Assembly (NCBI GenBank): GCA_011947345.1
Contig: JAAVTG010000059.1
Coordinates: forward strand, 1-30,002
Reading direction: 5' to 3'
From: Phytophthora quininea
Lineage: Eukaryota > Oomycota > Peronosporomycetes > Peronosporales > Peronosporaceae
DNA: 30,002 nucleotides
This document shows positions 1 to 10,087 of the stretch, in pieces. The stretch's first letter is position 1; the number at the start of each line of letters is the position of its first letter. The notes below the pieces were generated by a model. The model was not told the origin of the DNA and ran no database searches. It saw nothing but the letters and a program-made list of their open reading frames with translations. The translations under genes were made by a program, and so were the position numbers.

Positions 1-413
1 TACTGCACAGATGAGCGACGGCGACAAAATCCCACCATTCGCCAAACGGAAGACATTCATGGACACCCGTCTAACTGACATACTGGGCAAGTCGGCACTC
101 ACCAAGTCCAAGCCGGAGCGACGCGACCTCGGCGAATCACACACATTTTCTCTCACGTGAAGCACCACATGGGCATCGAGCACTTGCACTTCCAGTGTCA
201 ACCTGACCTTCTACCGTCTGCCGAGTCGGACGGACTGCGATGGATGACAGTCGAAGAAATGCAGCAATTGGGCATCACCACGGGCGTCAAGAAGATCTTG
301 CACGTCGTGCTCAATCCCGACAAAGCCAAGAAGAAAAGACAAGTGCTGCAATCAAAGGTAAAGGCAAAGTCGTCTCACACGTCGCAGATGGCATTGCCAA
401 GTTTTTCAAATAG
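1..413 (+). CDS. MUTYH: A/G-specific adenine DNA glycosylase (MutY homologue), C-terminal part only
   Basis: This is the 3' end of a MUTYH gene; the glycosylase core lies outside the window. MUTYH removes adenine mispaired with 8-oxoguanine in base-excision repair. What is visible is the C-terminal NUDIX-like 8-oxoG recognition domain: an LGE-(I)-THIFSHVKHHMG stretch matching the family's HLGEVVHTFSHIK region, then LRWMTVEEMQQLGITTGVKK, matching RWLTQEE...AMKK of animal MUTYH. A basic tail is followed by QMALPSF, the start of a PCNA-interacting (PIP) box. Reading is broken twice. The frame open from base 2 must shift near 131-138 (GGCGAATC, one base short), and the run of five Ts at 402-406 is one T short of giving a terminal PIP box (Q-x-x-L-x-x-F-F) followed by TAG at 411-413. 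NAA60 starts 82 bp downstream on the same strand. The identification is firm; the frameshifts are probably assembly errors. Confidence 0.85.
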
Positions 414-495
414 ACTACAATTTCTATACAAAACGCAAGTCAGAGCAGAGAGCAACGACACACACAAAAAAACTCACTTGGTAAAGTCAACCACG

Positions 496-1537
496 ATGGA
501 CGCGGCGGTAGACGAGTTGATCCCCAAGGTGGTAGCGCTGGACATCGACGACTGCACGGACGCCTCCTTGGACCAGGACATGCACGAGGATTTCCAGCCG
601 CAGACGTCACCGGAGCGCGTCATCTACTTCCGGGACTTGGTCTCCTCGGACATCCCGCAGGTGCGGGAGCTGCACGAGCAGTGGTTCCCCATCCGCTACA
701 ACCAGGCGTTCTACGACGGCGCGGCTCAGGGGCTTTGGATGGAGACGGGCGGCCCGCTATTCGCTCGTCTAGCGGTCGAGTTGAAGCCCTCACGTGATCA
801 ACAACAGCTCGAGCGACCAACTGCAACCGACAGGGAGAAGAACACATTCTAGGAGCTGTCACGGCCAGCACCTTGCCACTCAGTAAAGTGGACGACCCAG
901 ATTTAATCTCCCCAGACGACTGGGAGCACTCGTACATCATGTACATTTTGACATTGGGGACGAAGTCCTCGGTTAGAAGGATGGGCATAGCGTCTGCCTT
1001 GTTGCAAGAGTGTATTGAGCAAGCGGTTCGTCAACCGCAGTGTGGAGCGGTGTATCTGCATGTCAAGGCCGACAATATCAGTGCGAGGCATTTCTACGAG
1101 AAGAACGGGTTTCAGAATTTACGCTACTTGAAAGGTGAGGTAGCTATTGTATTGGATGGTTTAATTTTTTATTGATGAAGTGATGTGTGTGCAGATTACT
1201 ACATGATAGACGGTGTGCGGCATGACGCTTTTCTGTATATTCGCTATGTAAACGGCGCTGCTCCTCAGAGTGGCTGGTTCGATCTCCTTACAAGGTGCGC
1301 GAGTGAGTTTACTGGAGGAAATTGCCTTGCGACTGAAAGGAATTCGTTGGGTTTGTTGGCACGTGATGCTGTATGTACAGACCGCTGTACGCTCTGTTTT
1401 CGATTGCTTCTTTCGGCTGGAAAAAGATCCTCGAAGGGTTCACGGTGGAGGAACTCGAGGACGACGCGACAGAAAAGTCCGTCCGACCTCAAACTTCAGC
1501 ACCGGTTGTTGATTCAGCAACCTTAGTTCCAGTATGA
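496..1537 (+). CDS. NAA60: N-alpha-acetyltransferase 60 (GNAT family), three exons, two frameshifts
   Basis: In other eukaryotes this enzyme acetylates the N-termini of membrane proteins and sits on Golgi membranes. Exons are 496-1134, 1195-1302 and 1381-1537; the introns are 60 and 78 bp (the second GTGAGT...TACAG). An acidic N-terminus precedes the GNAT fold: WFPIRYNQAFYDGA corresponds to the WFPIEYPDSWY motif of animal NAA60. The acetyl-CoA loop follows (VRRMGIASALLQE), then GAVYLHVKADNISARHFYEKNGF and the C-terminal PYKVREPLYALFS segment with an amphipathic tail. The frame shifts between 797 and 842 (before HILGAVTAS) and near 1276-1282; both are repaired by a single added base. The start at 496 is the first ATG giving a plausible protein after the MUTYH stop. 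An ORF that begins at 157 and reads through both genes is an artefact of the MUTYH frameshift. Confidence 0.88.
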
Positions 1538-1700
1538 TTATTGGACTGTAAACTTGGGCGAAATGTATGCTAATATTCACCTACTCGAAAAGTGTTACAT
1601 TTTTGCCAAGGATAGACCGATGGAGAAACCCCAAGATTTTGAAACGGTTGCAGGCCAAGTCGAAGGGGATCAATAGTTGCTTTTCCAGCAAGGAGTTAAC

Positions 1701-2651
1701 ATGAACTTCCAAGATCTGTTGGACGAGGTGGAAGATGCGATGAAAAGCCCTCGCGCTGGAGGCGCAGCAGGTGGAGCAAAATACGCCAGCGCGAAGGATA
1801 TCGGAAGCAGCGATAGCCAACCTGTTTCGAAAGCTCTGGTATGTTTGATACAAGTATCTCATGGTAACATGCGGGCTAACTTCGATGCATTAGCCTGTTG
1901 AAAAGAACAAAAATGAGCTGGACGACTTGCTGGATATGCTGGGAGATGATGAAGATACGAAACCAGCAGCCGTCCACCCACAACCAACGTCTTCACGAGC
2001 AGGAGCCTACAACTCATCAATTGCGAAAAGTACGCGCAGCGAGTTTCAAGCTGGAGGCACCAAAAAGTACGTATTGTTCTTGTTGCGACTCCATGCCACC
2101 TTTTGTACTTATCCATGCTCGCTTTCATATTTTCCCAGGTGCCCTCAAGCTCTAGTGGATGGAGGACGAGCTAACCGTGGTCTTAGCACCGCTTTTTCAC
2201 GAAAGTACGTAGCGTTTGGAGCTTAACTTACTGGCGTACAGATCATTCATCCAATTGCTGTTTCTGCGATTAGCGTGTGCTCCAACCTTCGCTGCAATGA
2301 TTGCGACTTCACTGTCGTCCAGTTCCCCGGCAAGTAAGTTAATTTCCTTCACGTGGTACTAAAAGTGACGAACTTTTCACTAACATTTGTTTTTCGGTAG
2401 GAAATGGGATGACAGCGCGGACTATATGTTTTCCGCGAGAACGTGCCCAGTGAAACGAAACTTCGTGCGAAAATGGAGATTGCTCCAGGTGAGTACGGGT
2501 GGCCCTCGCGATAACATTGACGACTTTATTCTAACGTTATCGACTTGCTGCAGAGTTCGCGGCTTACGCTTGCCAATGCAAGTGGCTTTCAATCAGCTCG
2601 CAAACACGACCCGATCTTTGCCAGGTGAAATGGTCCTGTGCTGGGCATTAG
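1701..2651 (+). CDS. CFAP418: Cilia- and flagella-associated protein 418 (C8orf37 family), six exons
   Basis: This family occurs in ciliated eukaryotes; in humans it is needed at the photoreceptor ciliary base. Exons are 1701-1838, 1894-2066, 2139-2204, 2274-2333, 2401-2488 and 2554-2651, with introns of 55-72 bp. The N-terminus MNFQDLLDEVEDAM and a second LDDLLDMLGDDED block are acidic DLLD motifs typical of the family. The diagnostic C-terminal domain follows: CSNLRCNDCDFTVVQF, KWDDSADYMF-FRENVPSETKL and YACQCKWLS...VKWSCAGH, with its conserved cysteines and tryptophans. One base is missing in the T run at 2429-2432 (MF-FRENVP). With it restored, the exon 5/6 phase also fits, which is independent support for the repair. 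The stop lies 45 bp from the convergent photolyase-like gene. Its presence implies a flagellated zoospore stage. Confidence 0.9.
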
Positions 2652-2696
2652 TAGATAAACCCCATCGGTATTAAGAGAAGTATGTACAAGATCACA

Positions 2697-5311
2697 TTAC
2701 CGGTGCATTTTACCCTCGAGGGGCGAATAAATATGGACTAAATACATTTCTCCTCGATCATGATCGTAGCTGCAGCTTCGGCTGTGATTTGATTTCACCT
2801 CGAGCTGGACCTGAAAATTCCGAAGTCCGTCTAGCGCTGTAATACTTTCTCTGTTACTGACACTGGCGCTGATTCCAATACGAAATAAGTGTTTCCACAC
2901 GGTAATTGCAGCGTCTGGGGAAAGCTGGGACCCAAGAACACACTGCGAAAGTAATGCCTCGATTATCTGCAAGGAAAACCAAAGTTAGCTATCGTTCGGA
3001 TCACTTTTTTACACGATACGTACCGCCATTCCAGCTCGGCAGGATACAGTCCAAGTAAATAATCGATATGCCCAATACACGACCAAAAGAGGATGCAGGT
3101 ATTGGTTCTCTATCAGGAACTTCTGAATGTCGTTCCAGTAGATATCTTTCGTGCGTGCGCTTTCCAGCTCATATGGATCATACAAAGCAGCGACTGGTTG
3201 TTGTCCATCAGTGTGGCCATCAAGAGAAGCATTGCTAAAAGCCCAATCAGGCACAAGGTGCCGATATGCGTCACTAGCATTAAAGCAAAATACAAGTCAG
3301 TTCGCATATTTAAAATCACTAGCACAGCAAACTTACAGCGACGACGGGCGAGGCGAAGAGCTTCTTAAACCGAGCAATGTCTCGCTTGTAGACAGTAGTG
3401 TGGCATCAACCTGATTGGGCTCGATCAACTCATTACGTTCACTTTGAACGGACGCCCACAACGCAAGATACAAAGCGTAGTCCCGTTCTTTACACAGATG
3501 ATTCATCACTCGAGATCGCATAACCTGCACACATCAAATGATTAAAACAGAGGATATCGCCGCAAGCTTCAATAACAGTTACCTTTCGCATCGCAAGCGC
3601 TTTCCGCTCCTCTGGAGAAGTTGGTACTGGGCTTGATGAAATTGCCTCAGTTATTCGTCGCAGGACGTAGCCAGCAAACAGTGTCCCATGACGGATAAAT
3701 GGTAGCAGACTCAGCACTCCACCACCTTGTAATTCTGCTTGAATTGCTGGCAGATTACTTGAATCGGACAGTAGCTGACTTAACAGTTGAAGCCCCTCTG
3801 CTTCGCCGAATCGTCTCATTTGTGGGCTTGATTGGGAGTTTTCAGCTTTTACAACTTTCCAGTTGACTTCTTCCAAGCAAAGGCGGTGCAGCAACTCTGT
3901 ACATTGCTGATACTGGTTGCCACCTTCAGAACGAGGTAAAGAACTAAACACATACGTTCCGTTGCGCGGCTGAGCGAGTGCGGCGTATTCCGCCCCGAAC
4001 TGTCCCTCACTAGCAAAGCCAACTCCAACCTTCAGTGTATTCTGTAGCTTGATTGACAGTTGATACGCGGGATAGCACGTAGCAGAATCCATTGTCAGAA
4101 GGGACCACAAGCAAGATGCTCGGTTCATCTCTAAATACCGAGCCAAGCGAGTCGTATCGCTTCTGCTTGGCATGTCAAATGCCGCATCTGTCACCACCGC
4201 GTGCGGAGAGAAACAATCCAGTAGCTCGAATAGCGGATTGGGTTTCAGCCCGTAATTCTTGTCCTTGTCCGTAGGGGCTAATCCATCTTCTTTAGCTGTG
4301 AATCCGTAAAACGGAACCCCTGCATGCTTGAACTGATCGTACAGTGCAGCGTAAGTGAATCGAGCGTACGCGTCGCTGGCTGTAGTCGCGTGACAAGCCG
4401 GATAGACAATCGAAGACGGAATAAGGCATACGATCACTAGTGGCGCAGATAATCGTCGGGAAAGCAAAATCGCCGCTTCTAACCCAAAGTTCCCATGCGT
4501 CACTCGCAACGTATTTCGCATCCAATACACCACAGGCTGGGGTATCGTTCTTACCGATTTCCTCTTTGATGGTTTAGGTAAATACCAGATTTGTCTTCGT
4601 TCTTCAAGCTGAGGTGGCCACTGCTCATACAAAGTTGGGTGGTCTATAGCCGATGGAAGACGTTCAACCCCAGCGTCATCATCACATTGCATCTCCACAT
4701 CCTCCTCCAACGCCACTACTTCATTGTCCTCTTCTTTCGCTGATGTCTTTGTCAGCCACTCACTTGCACGCAAATTTTGGATGAGTAACTCCTTTGGCGT
4801 CCTCGTCGAACTTACTGTCTCCCATGGAGCAGCCATCTCCACATCAGCTCGTGCATCCGTAGCAACACCAGCCCCACGCACAATTGAATTATCATCCACC
4901 GATCTCTCTCTGGATTGATCACCATCACCAACACAGTTGTCTTCGTCCTGCCGCTGCTCAGCAGCTTCCACCTCTAGAATGTGCTCGGCTGCAGGTTTCT
5001 CCTCTGATAGAATTTCGTTTCTCTCGCGTTTACCGATAAACTTGTTGATCGCTTCCAGCTACGTCCACCACAATAGCAAAATAAAAAAATGATTAGCGAC
5101 AACAAGAAAGATTTAACGTTTCATCTCGTACCATGCCCGGGGAAATCGGCTCTGGGTGGCTGTCCAGCACCCGCACGAAGCCGCCAGTTCCCACGCGATA
5201 CAGACGCAGTGGGGTGTCTTGATGCGGCAGATCTCCCTCTGCATGCTGCTGCATCAGCGTCTCCAGCTGCGCAGAGATCTGCCTCGCCTCGGCAGCGTCA
5301 GGCAGCGACAT
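2697..5311 (-). CDS. Photolyase/cryptochrome-related protein, divergent class II-like, five exons
   Basis: Minus-strand exons, in reading order, are 5311-5132, 5058-3583, 3524-3337, 3234-3024 and 2966-2697, with introns of 73, 58, 102 and 57 bp. The phases join cleanly to give 774 residues and no frameshift is needed. Roughly the first 230 residues are hydrophilic and acidic. The photolyase alpha/beta domain begins near residue 235 with PVVYWMRNTLRVTHGNFG, like the VVYWMSRDQR...DNWAL start of class II CPD photolyases. It continues through AYARFTYAALYDQFKHAGVPFYGF and CLWSLLTMDSATCYPAYQL, in the place of the class II VDAHNVVPVW segment. Late in the protein, IQKFLIENQYLHPLLVVYWAYRLFTWT resembles the class II HG.MRMYWAKKILEWT helix. 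The canonical class II flavin-pocket segments after that helix are not recognisable, so light-driven repair activity is doubtful. It could be a cryptochrome-like sensor or a non-enzymatic paralogue. Confidence 0.72.
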
Positions 5312-5677
5312 AACCTACGAAAACGATAAATTAGTTAAAACATTTTATGGGTGTTTATTGAAATTGCGGGATGACAACAATTTTTAAAATTGTTGTCTAA
5401 ATAATTTGAATGCGCAATTACGGTTAAAAATTAAAAATACAGGATATAAAAGTGCATTTGACTTTACAAAGATGAAGTGTAATGAATCGCTTCTCTGCGA
5501 GGACAATTTCTATAAATAAATAAAAATCCACAATACGGCCGATCGAAATGACTGTGCCAATTGCAGGTTGTTAAGTAAATTTGTGTGGGCTGCAACAGCA
5601 ATTTTCCTTATTTACCGAACCCTTTTTTGATAGAACTTGGTCAATCTTTCAGTCAAACAATCCAATACCCGATTATC
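5312..5677. promoter_or_regulatory. AT-rich divergent intergenic region
   Basis: This 366-bp spacer separates the starts of the photolyase-like gene (-) and the GNAT gene (+), so it should hold both promoters. It is clearly more AT-rich than the flanking coding DNA and contains a perfect palindrome at 5373-5397. I see no coding exon or RNA gene in it. Confidence 0.5.
5373..5397. repeat. Perfect 25-bp palindrome (12-bp arms, 1-nt centre)
   Basis: GACAACAATTTT at 5373-5384 is the exact reverse complement of AAAATTGTTGTC at 5386-5397, with one T between them. It lies in the divergent promoter spacer, closer to the photolyase-like gene (62 bp upstream of its ATG). It could be a dimeric transcription-factor site, a cruciform or a small transposon footprint. 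The symmetry is seen directly; the role is unknown. Confidence 0.8.
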
Positions 5678-6759
5678 ATGGAAGTCGAAGAAGACAACGG
5701 CAACGCGCCGCGCTGCGGGTCTGTGGGCACAACCACGAGCAAGTACGTGGCGATCTCTCGCTTCCTCCAGCACTGCACTTATCTCGCCTTGCATGTGCCG
5801 AAAATTCTCGTCCCGCAACGCTCTGGGAGGCGACTAACGGCCTGCTTTTCCTTGCGCTAGGGCATCAAATGTCCAGTATGCGGACACACGGGCAGAAGTC
5901 GCGTGTTCAACTGCTTTAAGGTGACGTGGAAGTCCTGCCAGCAGCAGCAATTAAATGCTGGCGTCGGGACCTTTAACTGACGTTGTATGTGCTGCTGCAA
6001 CCGGCCAGAACAAGTCGCTGGCCTTCGCATTCACGGTGCAGCACTTTGACTGCTTTGCGGAGAGCAAGGGCGGCAACAACGACCCCAGCGCTCTGGCGAG
6101 AGCGAATCTGGGGCTGTGGACGTTCACTAAGATCCTGCGCGGCCGGATCTTCCCTCGATGGCGGCGGAGCTGCAGGACGACACGAACGCGCGGCATCTGG
6201 TCGCGTTCGGTGCGCACGCTGCTGTTGAAAGTCTTACGGGCAGTGACTGAGCTGATCCACTGTTGTTGTTGGTGCCACTGTGGCTGCTGTGCTTACAAAC
6301 TGCAGTTGGCGATGCGCCCGTGGGCGTCTCGCGGTGGCGGCCGGTGATCGAGGAGAGCGGCAGTCGCGTGGTGGTGATCGAGCAGTTCGGTATCTGGGGG
6401 CCCAAGCGGAGGCAGGGCTTCGGCAAGAAGTTCCTGCAGCTGGTCGTCGGGGTGAGTGTGTGTGACGCATCTCGAAATGAGTGCTTGTCGATGGCCTGTC
6501 CAAGTGGCTCGCTCGGTTTTGGTGGCTGACAAAGACACTTTGCGGCTGTTGCGTTCCTCCGTAGGACATCGAGGCGCTCTTCGGCCAGCAGGCCTCGCAC
6601 CCCGCGGCGCTTGTCGCGTACGTGCCCCAGAGCGACTCGTTCGCGGCGATCAAGCTGTTCCAGTCGCTGGGCTTCCAGCCCGAGTCGCAGGTGCACGTCG
6701 TGGAGCAGAGCGCGTTCGTGCGCATGCGTCTGGCGTGGGGCTACAGCACTGCCGTCTAG
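5678..6759 (+). CDS. GNAT-family acetyltransferase with N-terminal Cys motif, five exons
   Basis: Exons read 5678-5742, 5861-5920, 6009-6209, 6306-6451 and 6565-6759; introns are 88-118 bp, longer than in neighbouring genes. Exon 2 encodes a CPVCGH...NCF motif resembling a zinc knuckle. The acetyltransferase core is clear: HLVAF-VGDAPVGVSRWR (beta strands), then VVVIEQFGIWGPKRRQGFGKKFL, where RRQGFG is the acetyl-CoA pyrophosphate-binding loop (Q/RxxGxG/A), and IKLFQSLGFQPE as the typical final strand-helix. The substrate is unknown. Two single-base losses are inferred. Exon 1 is 65 nt, while its junction with exon 2 needs 66. In exon 3 the C run at 6152-6154 is one short, before the MAAELQDD segment. 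The start codon is the first in-frame ATG and is less certain than the rest. Confidence 0.7.
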
Positions 6760-7472
6760 GCCAAGGCAGCAAGTATGGATAGAGGTAGAACTAATGGCGA
6801 ACGCCAAGGAAGGCACGATGGCCGAGGGGGGATGCGAAGCAACTTGAGTGTAGTTTTTCAGCAGCAGCGTTTGGACCCGTCTGATTTAGTCGGCGGGACT
6901 TGTCCTCGCGGTCTTCAAGCATAAGGTTTCGTCGGTGAGCCAGCACACCCAAGTGCAGGAGGCGATCTAAAACCAAGATGTGTATCGGATAGAAGCGCTG
7001 CATGGCAAATAGGAGAGAGCGTCAAATATTCTCACCCTCCAGGATGGAGTTGACGGCAGACGACGCTGAGTGTTTGCTTGGGGAGTCAGTCCGCTTGGAG
7101 GATCCAGCGCCCTGGATTGACGACTGCAGCAGAGGCTCTGCGTGCGGGTCGCAGCCGTGTTCCCGCCGCTCTCTAGCAACAAGGGGGCCAAGGTCGTCGC
7201 GATCCATCTCGCCTTCTCGACGGCGGCGAGACCGTTTGCGGCCAGATCCAAGCGGAGGGCTGCCGCGGTCAGGCAACGTCCATCGCGTTCGATGCAGCTG
7301 GTTGGCCCTGTCCGGGGTTCATATAAGAACTTTGCTCGTTGAAGTTGCTGGGGATGGACACCGGTTCACGCGGTGGTTTCGTTTTTCAGATATCCCCCAG
7401 CCATTGTGGCCTCACTTCGCCTTCTTCTCCGCGGCAGCCAAGTCTCAGACAGACCTCACCTCAATCCAAGCG
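6760..7472 (+). other. Intergenic region upstream of the TKL kinase
   Basis: This 713-bp stretch between the GNAT stop and the preferred kinase start contains an open frame from 7002 that continues into the kinase. Its translation (Arg/Ser/Pro-rich, no recognisable domain) looks like accidental readthrough of 5' flanking DNA. An initiator-like TCACTTC is at 7412-7418. No RNA gene is seen. Confidence 0.4.
7412..7418 (+). promoter_or_regulatory. Candidate initiator (YCAYTYY) of the TKL kinase gene
   Basis: TCACTTC matches the oomycete initiator consensus YCAYTYY and lies 55 bp upstream of the preferred ATG at 7473. Such short matches also occur by chance. Confidence 0.3.
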
Positions 7473-8946
7473 ATGGCGTCGGCGTCCAGACGGCGCGGCA
7501 GTCTCGGCGACCGCCGCGGCTTCTTCCACCTCTGCGGCTCGCCCATCCGCACGCGCAAGCTCGAGCTCGACTACGTGCACGGCAAGGCCCACTCGCCCAC
7601 GCAGGTGCGCGACCCGGAGCTGACGGTGCCCATGGCGGACGTGGCCACGCCCGTGCTGCACCGTCGCCCCGTGCGCAAGAACCTCAAGGCGAAGCAGCGC
7701 CAGGCAGAGGCCGACGCGGCCATGGAGCTGCTGGCCAGACAGCTCGGACAGGAAGGCGGCGGCTACTACACCGACCTGCTGGACATTCGCGACGGCAACA
7801 AGCCCGTGGACAGCGACGAACCCATGTCCTGTGCGGCCGACGAGGGCAGCAACAACTCCATGCGACTGGAGGGCGCTCGCCAGGCGGGCATCCCGCTGTA
7901 CCTGTCGGACTGGTTCGCCCCCAACAAGGACAACAACCAGCGCCACCGCCAGACCAACATCGCCATTCAGACCCGAGAGGAGCCAGAGTCGGAAAATAGC
8001 GCGGTTAGTTCTTGTAGCGACACATCGGAGACCAAGGAGCAGCACCAGTTCCTCAAACCCCATCAGAACGTCGACATGAACGACGTCGTGCTAGGGCGGG
8101 TCATTGGCGAGGGAGCGTTCGGCAAAGTGTTCAAAGCCTCGTGGAAGGGGCGAGACGTCGCCGTCAAGGTGCTCATCCGACAGAACTTGAGCGCAGAGGT
8201 CGTGCGGGAGTTCGAGACGGAGGTCAAGATCATGAGCTTCCTGCACCACCCCAACATCTGCATGCTGCTGGGGGCGTGTCTGGCACCCGAGAACCGGGCG
8301 CTCTTGATCGAGCTCGTGGACCAGGGATCACTCTGGGCAGTACTGCGCACTCGGCGGCGGCAGCTAACGGATGAGATGCGCGCTCGGTTCGTGCTGGACA
8401 CGGCGCGTGGCATGAGCTACTTGCACCACTTCGAGTTGCCGATCCTGCACCGAGACATGAAGAGCCCCAACCTGCTCGTGGAGCGCGACTTTTCCATCAA
8501 GATCTCGGACTTTGGGCTGTCGCGTGTTAAGGCCCAAATTCAGACCATGACCGGCAACTGCGGCACGGTGCAGTGGATGGCGTACGTGCGGCTATTGCAG
8601 TTACCTTGTTTGGATCTTGAAAGGACACTGACAAATCTCACTGTTTCTGCTGCTCTTGTCATGCAGACCGGAGGTGCTAGGCAACCGTAAGTACACAGAG
8701 AAGGCCGACGTCTTCTCGTTCGGCATCGTGGTTTGGGAAATCTTCACGGGCTTGTGCCCGTACGACGGCATGACACAGATCCAGGTCGCGTTGGGCGTAC
8801 TCAACCACGACCTGCGCCCTGCCATCCCGCGCTCATGCCCCCGCTTCTTCGCGCGGCTGATCCGGTCCTGCTGGATGCGCGAGCCAAGTCTGCGGCCGTC
8901 CTTCTCGGAGCTCGTACGCGCGTTCGAGCAGTACTCGACCCACTGA
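7473..8946 (+). CDS. TKL-group (Raf/DRK-like) serine/threonine protein kinase
   Basis: Two exons, 7473-8581 and 8667-8946, are joined over an 85-bp intron (GTACGT...TGCAG) that splits the APE codon. The N-terminal ~200 residues are hydrophilic and unassigned. The kinase domain starts at GRVIGEGAFGKVFKASWKG (complete glycine loop), with the catalytic lysine in VAVKVL, HRDMKSPNLLVE as catalytic loop, DFGLSR as magnesium-binding loop and MA-PEVL as the APE motif. GTVQWMAPE and SFGIVVWEIFTG are typical of the TKL group. All catalytic residues are present and no frameshift is needed. An in-frame ATG at 7002 would add about 157 low-complexity residues; I prefer 7473 because the sequence after it (MASASRRRGSLGDRRG) looks like a normal start and an initiator-like motif precedes it. 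A dispersed repeat begins 177 bp downstream. Confidence 0.88.
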
Positions 8947-9123
8947 AAGCCGCCGCCTCCTTTGGCAAAGGGATCAAAGGTGTGTCAAGCATTGTGCCCA
9001 GAATCACTGCGAAACAAGCACGGCCAACGGCACGGCGGCCCAAGGCTGGACGAGACCCCGGAAGCGGAGCCCCCTTCATCAACTGTAACGCCGCTATACC
9101 TATTTACAAAGTAAATGTCATTG

Positions 9124-10087
9124 CGTGGGTAGCCCAACAGCTCGTGATCGTAATACATGTACACATGCAGCATAACAACAAGCATTGTATTCGTCGCCGA
9201 GCTAGCGCGAAGGCTGCATATTGTATGAAGTGCGTTCTTCACCATGGTTACAACCTCTGTATTGATGATGAACATTGCTCTTTTGATTTCTCCTTTGACA
9301 GCAGCATCTCGTTGCAGAACAAGCCGATAGTTGTTCTCATATACTTTCATGTCTATCGAGCGCTCTACCGCTAGGATTGCAGGCCAGCCAGCGACAATGG
9401 CCGCCGCTCTTGGCAACACTGCTTCATACCAGACCGATGGCCAGCACTCCAGCGCCGAAAAACGAATGCAGCACAAACTTGGGACGCTACGGCCGGCAGC
9501 ACATTTTTCACAAGACAGGCAGTGCTGTCGACCTTGAACGACCGGAATAAGTGAGAGCACGCCAAGATCTCGGTGCCGTTCGGCCTGGCGAAATGAACTG
9601 AGACCCACACTCGAGGACGGCGCGTGGATGATTTTCAATCCAGCAGACATTCAGCCAGAGCTGGAGCATCGACCAGATGTGAAGCCATCTACGAGATGGG
9701 CTTGCTGGATGCAATGGAGAGTCCGAGAAGCTGCTGCACCGAGCTGTTTCTATACAACGAGAGCGCCAAGTGAGTCAAGCACTGCACCACCAAGCTCGAC
9801 AACCAGCGGCCCACGAGCCACGAGTGACCCACACAACTTGTCTCCGTTAACGGCCCGATCTTGAAACGACAATACGACGCTTCGCGCGCCAATCCCCACG
9901 AGAATAAGTTTTGGCGCGCTTTTGCCATCGTGCCATTGCACTGCACGCGCATCGTCCTTGCAACTTGCTTTGCTGCAGGACCGCGTGTCCGTCGGACACT
10001 GTCCGTCTCGATCATAGAGCACTGGAGCTCATCCACGCAAAAACATTTGCTTGCATTGCTTTCCTGCAAGCTGCAAGCTCACTGAGC
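9124..10087. repeat. Dispersed ~0.96-kb repeat, copy 1
   Basis: This segment is repeated in the same orientation at 19861-20814, with only scattered substitutions over the first ~600 bp and more indels toward the right end. It starts at CGTGGG[T/C]AGCCCAACAG and ends near CTCACTGAGC. Relative to copy 2 it lacks 12 bp next to the ATGGA at 9714-9718. The left two thirds hold a minus-strand ORF (~180 codons, starting MSAGLKIIHAPS) open in both copies, with both synonymous and amino-acid-changing differences. I recognise no transposase, reverse transcriptase, terminal inverted repeat or TG...CA LTR end. It is best called an unclassified interspersed repeat or a duplicated gene fragment. Confidence 0.85.

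Noticed and set aside
157..852. 231-residue ORF joining the MUTYH tail to the NAA60 start
   Set aside because: It exists only because the MUTYH stop is hidden by a one-base loss at 402-406; its two halves match two different families.
6127..6816. 229-residue minus-strand ORF
   Set aside because: Antisense to the GNAT exons and introns; crosses well-supported splice sites and matches no family.
7461..8063. 200-residue minus-strand ORF opposite the TKL kinase
   Set aside because: Antisense shadow of the kinase's N-terminal coding region; composition (Val/His/Arg) mirrors its codons.
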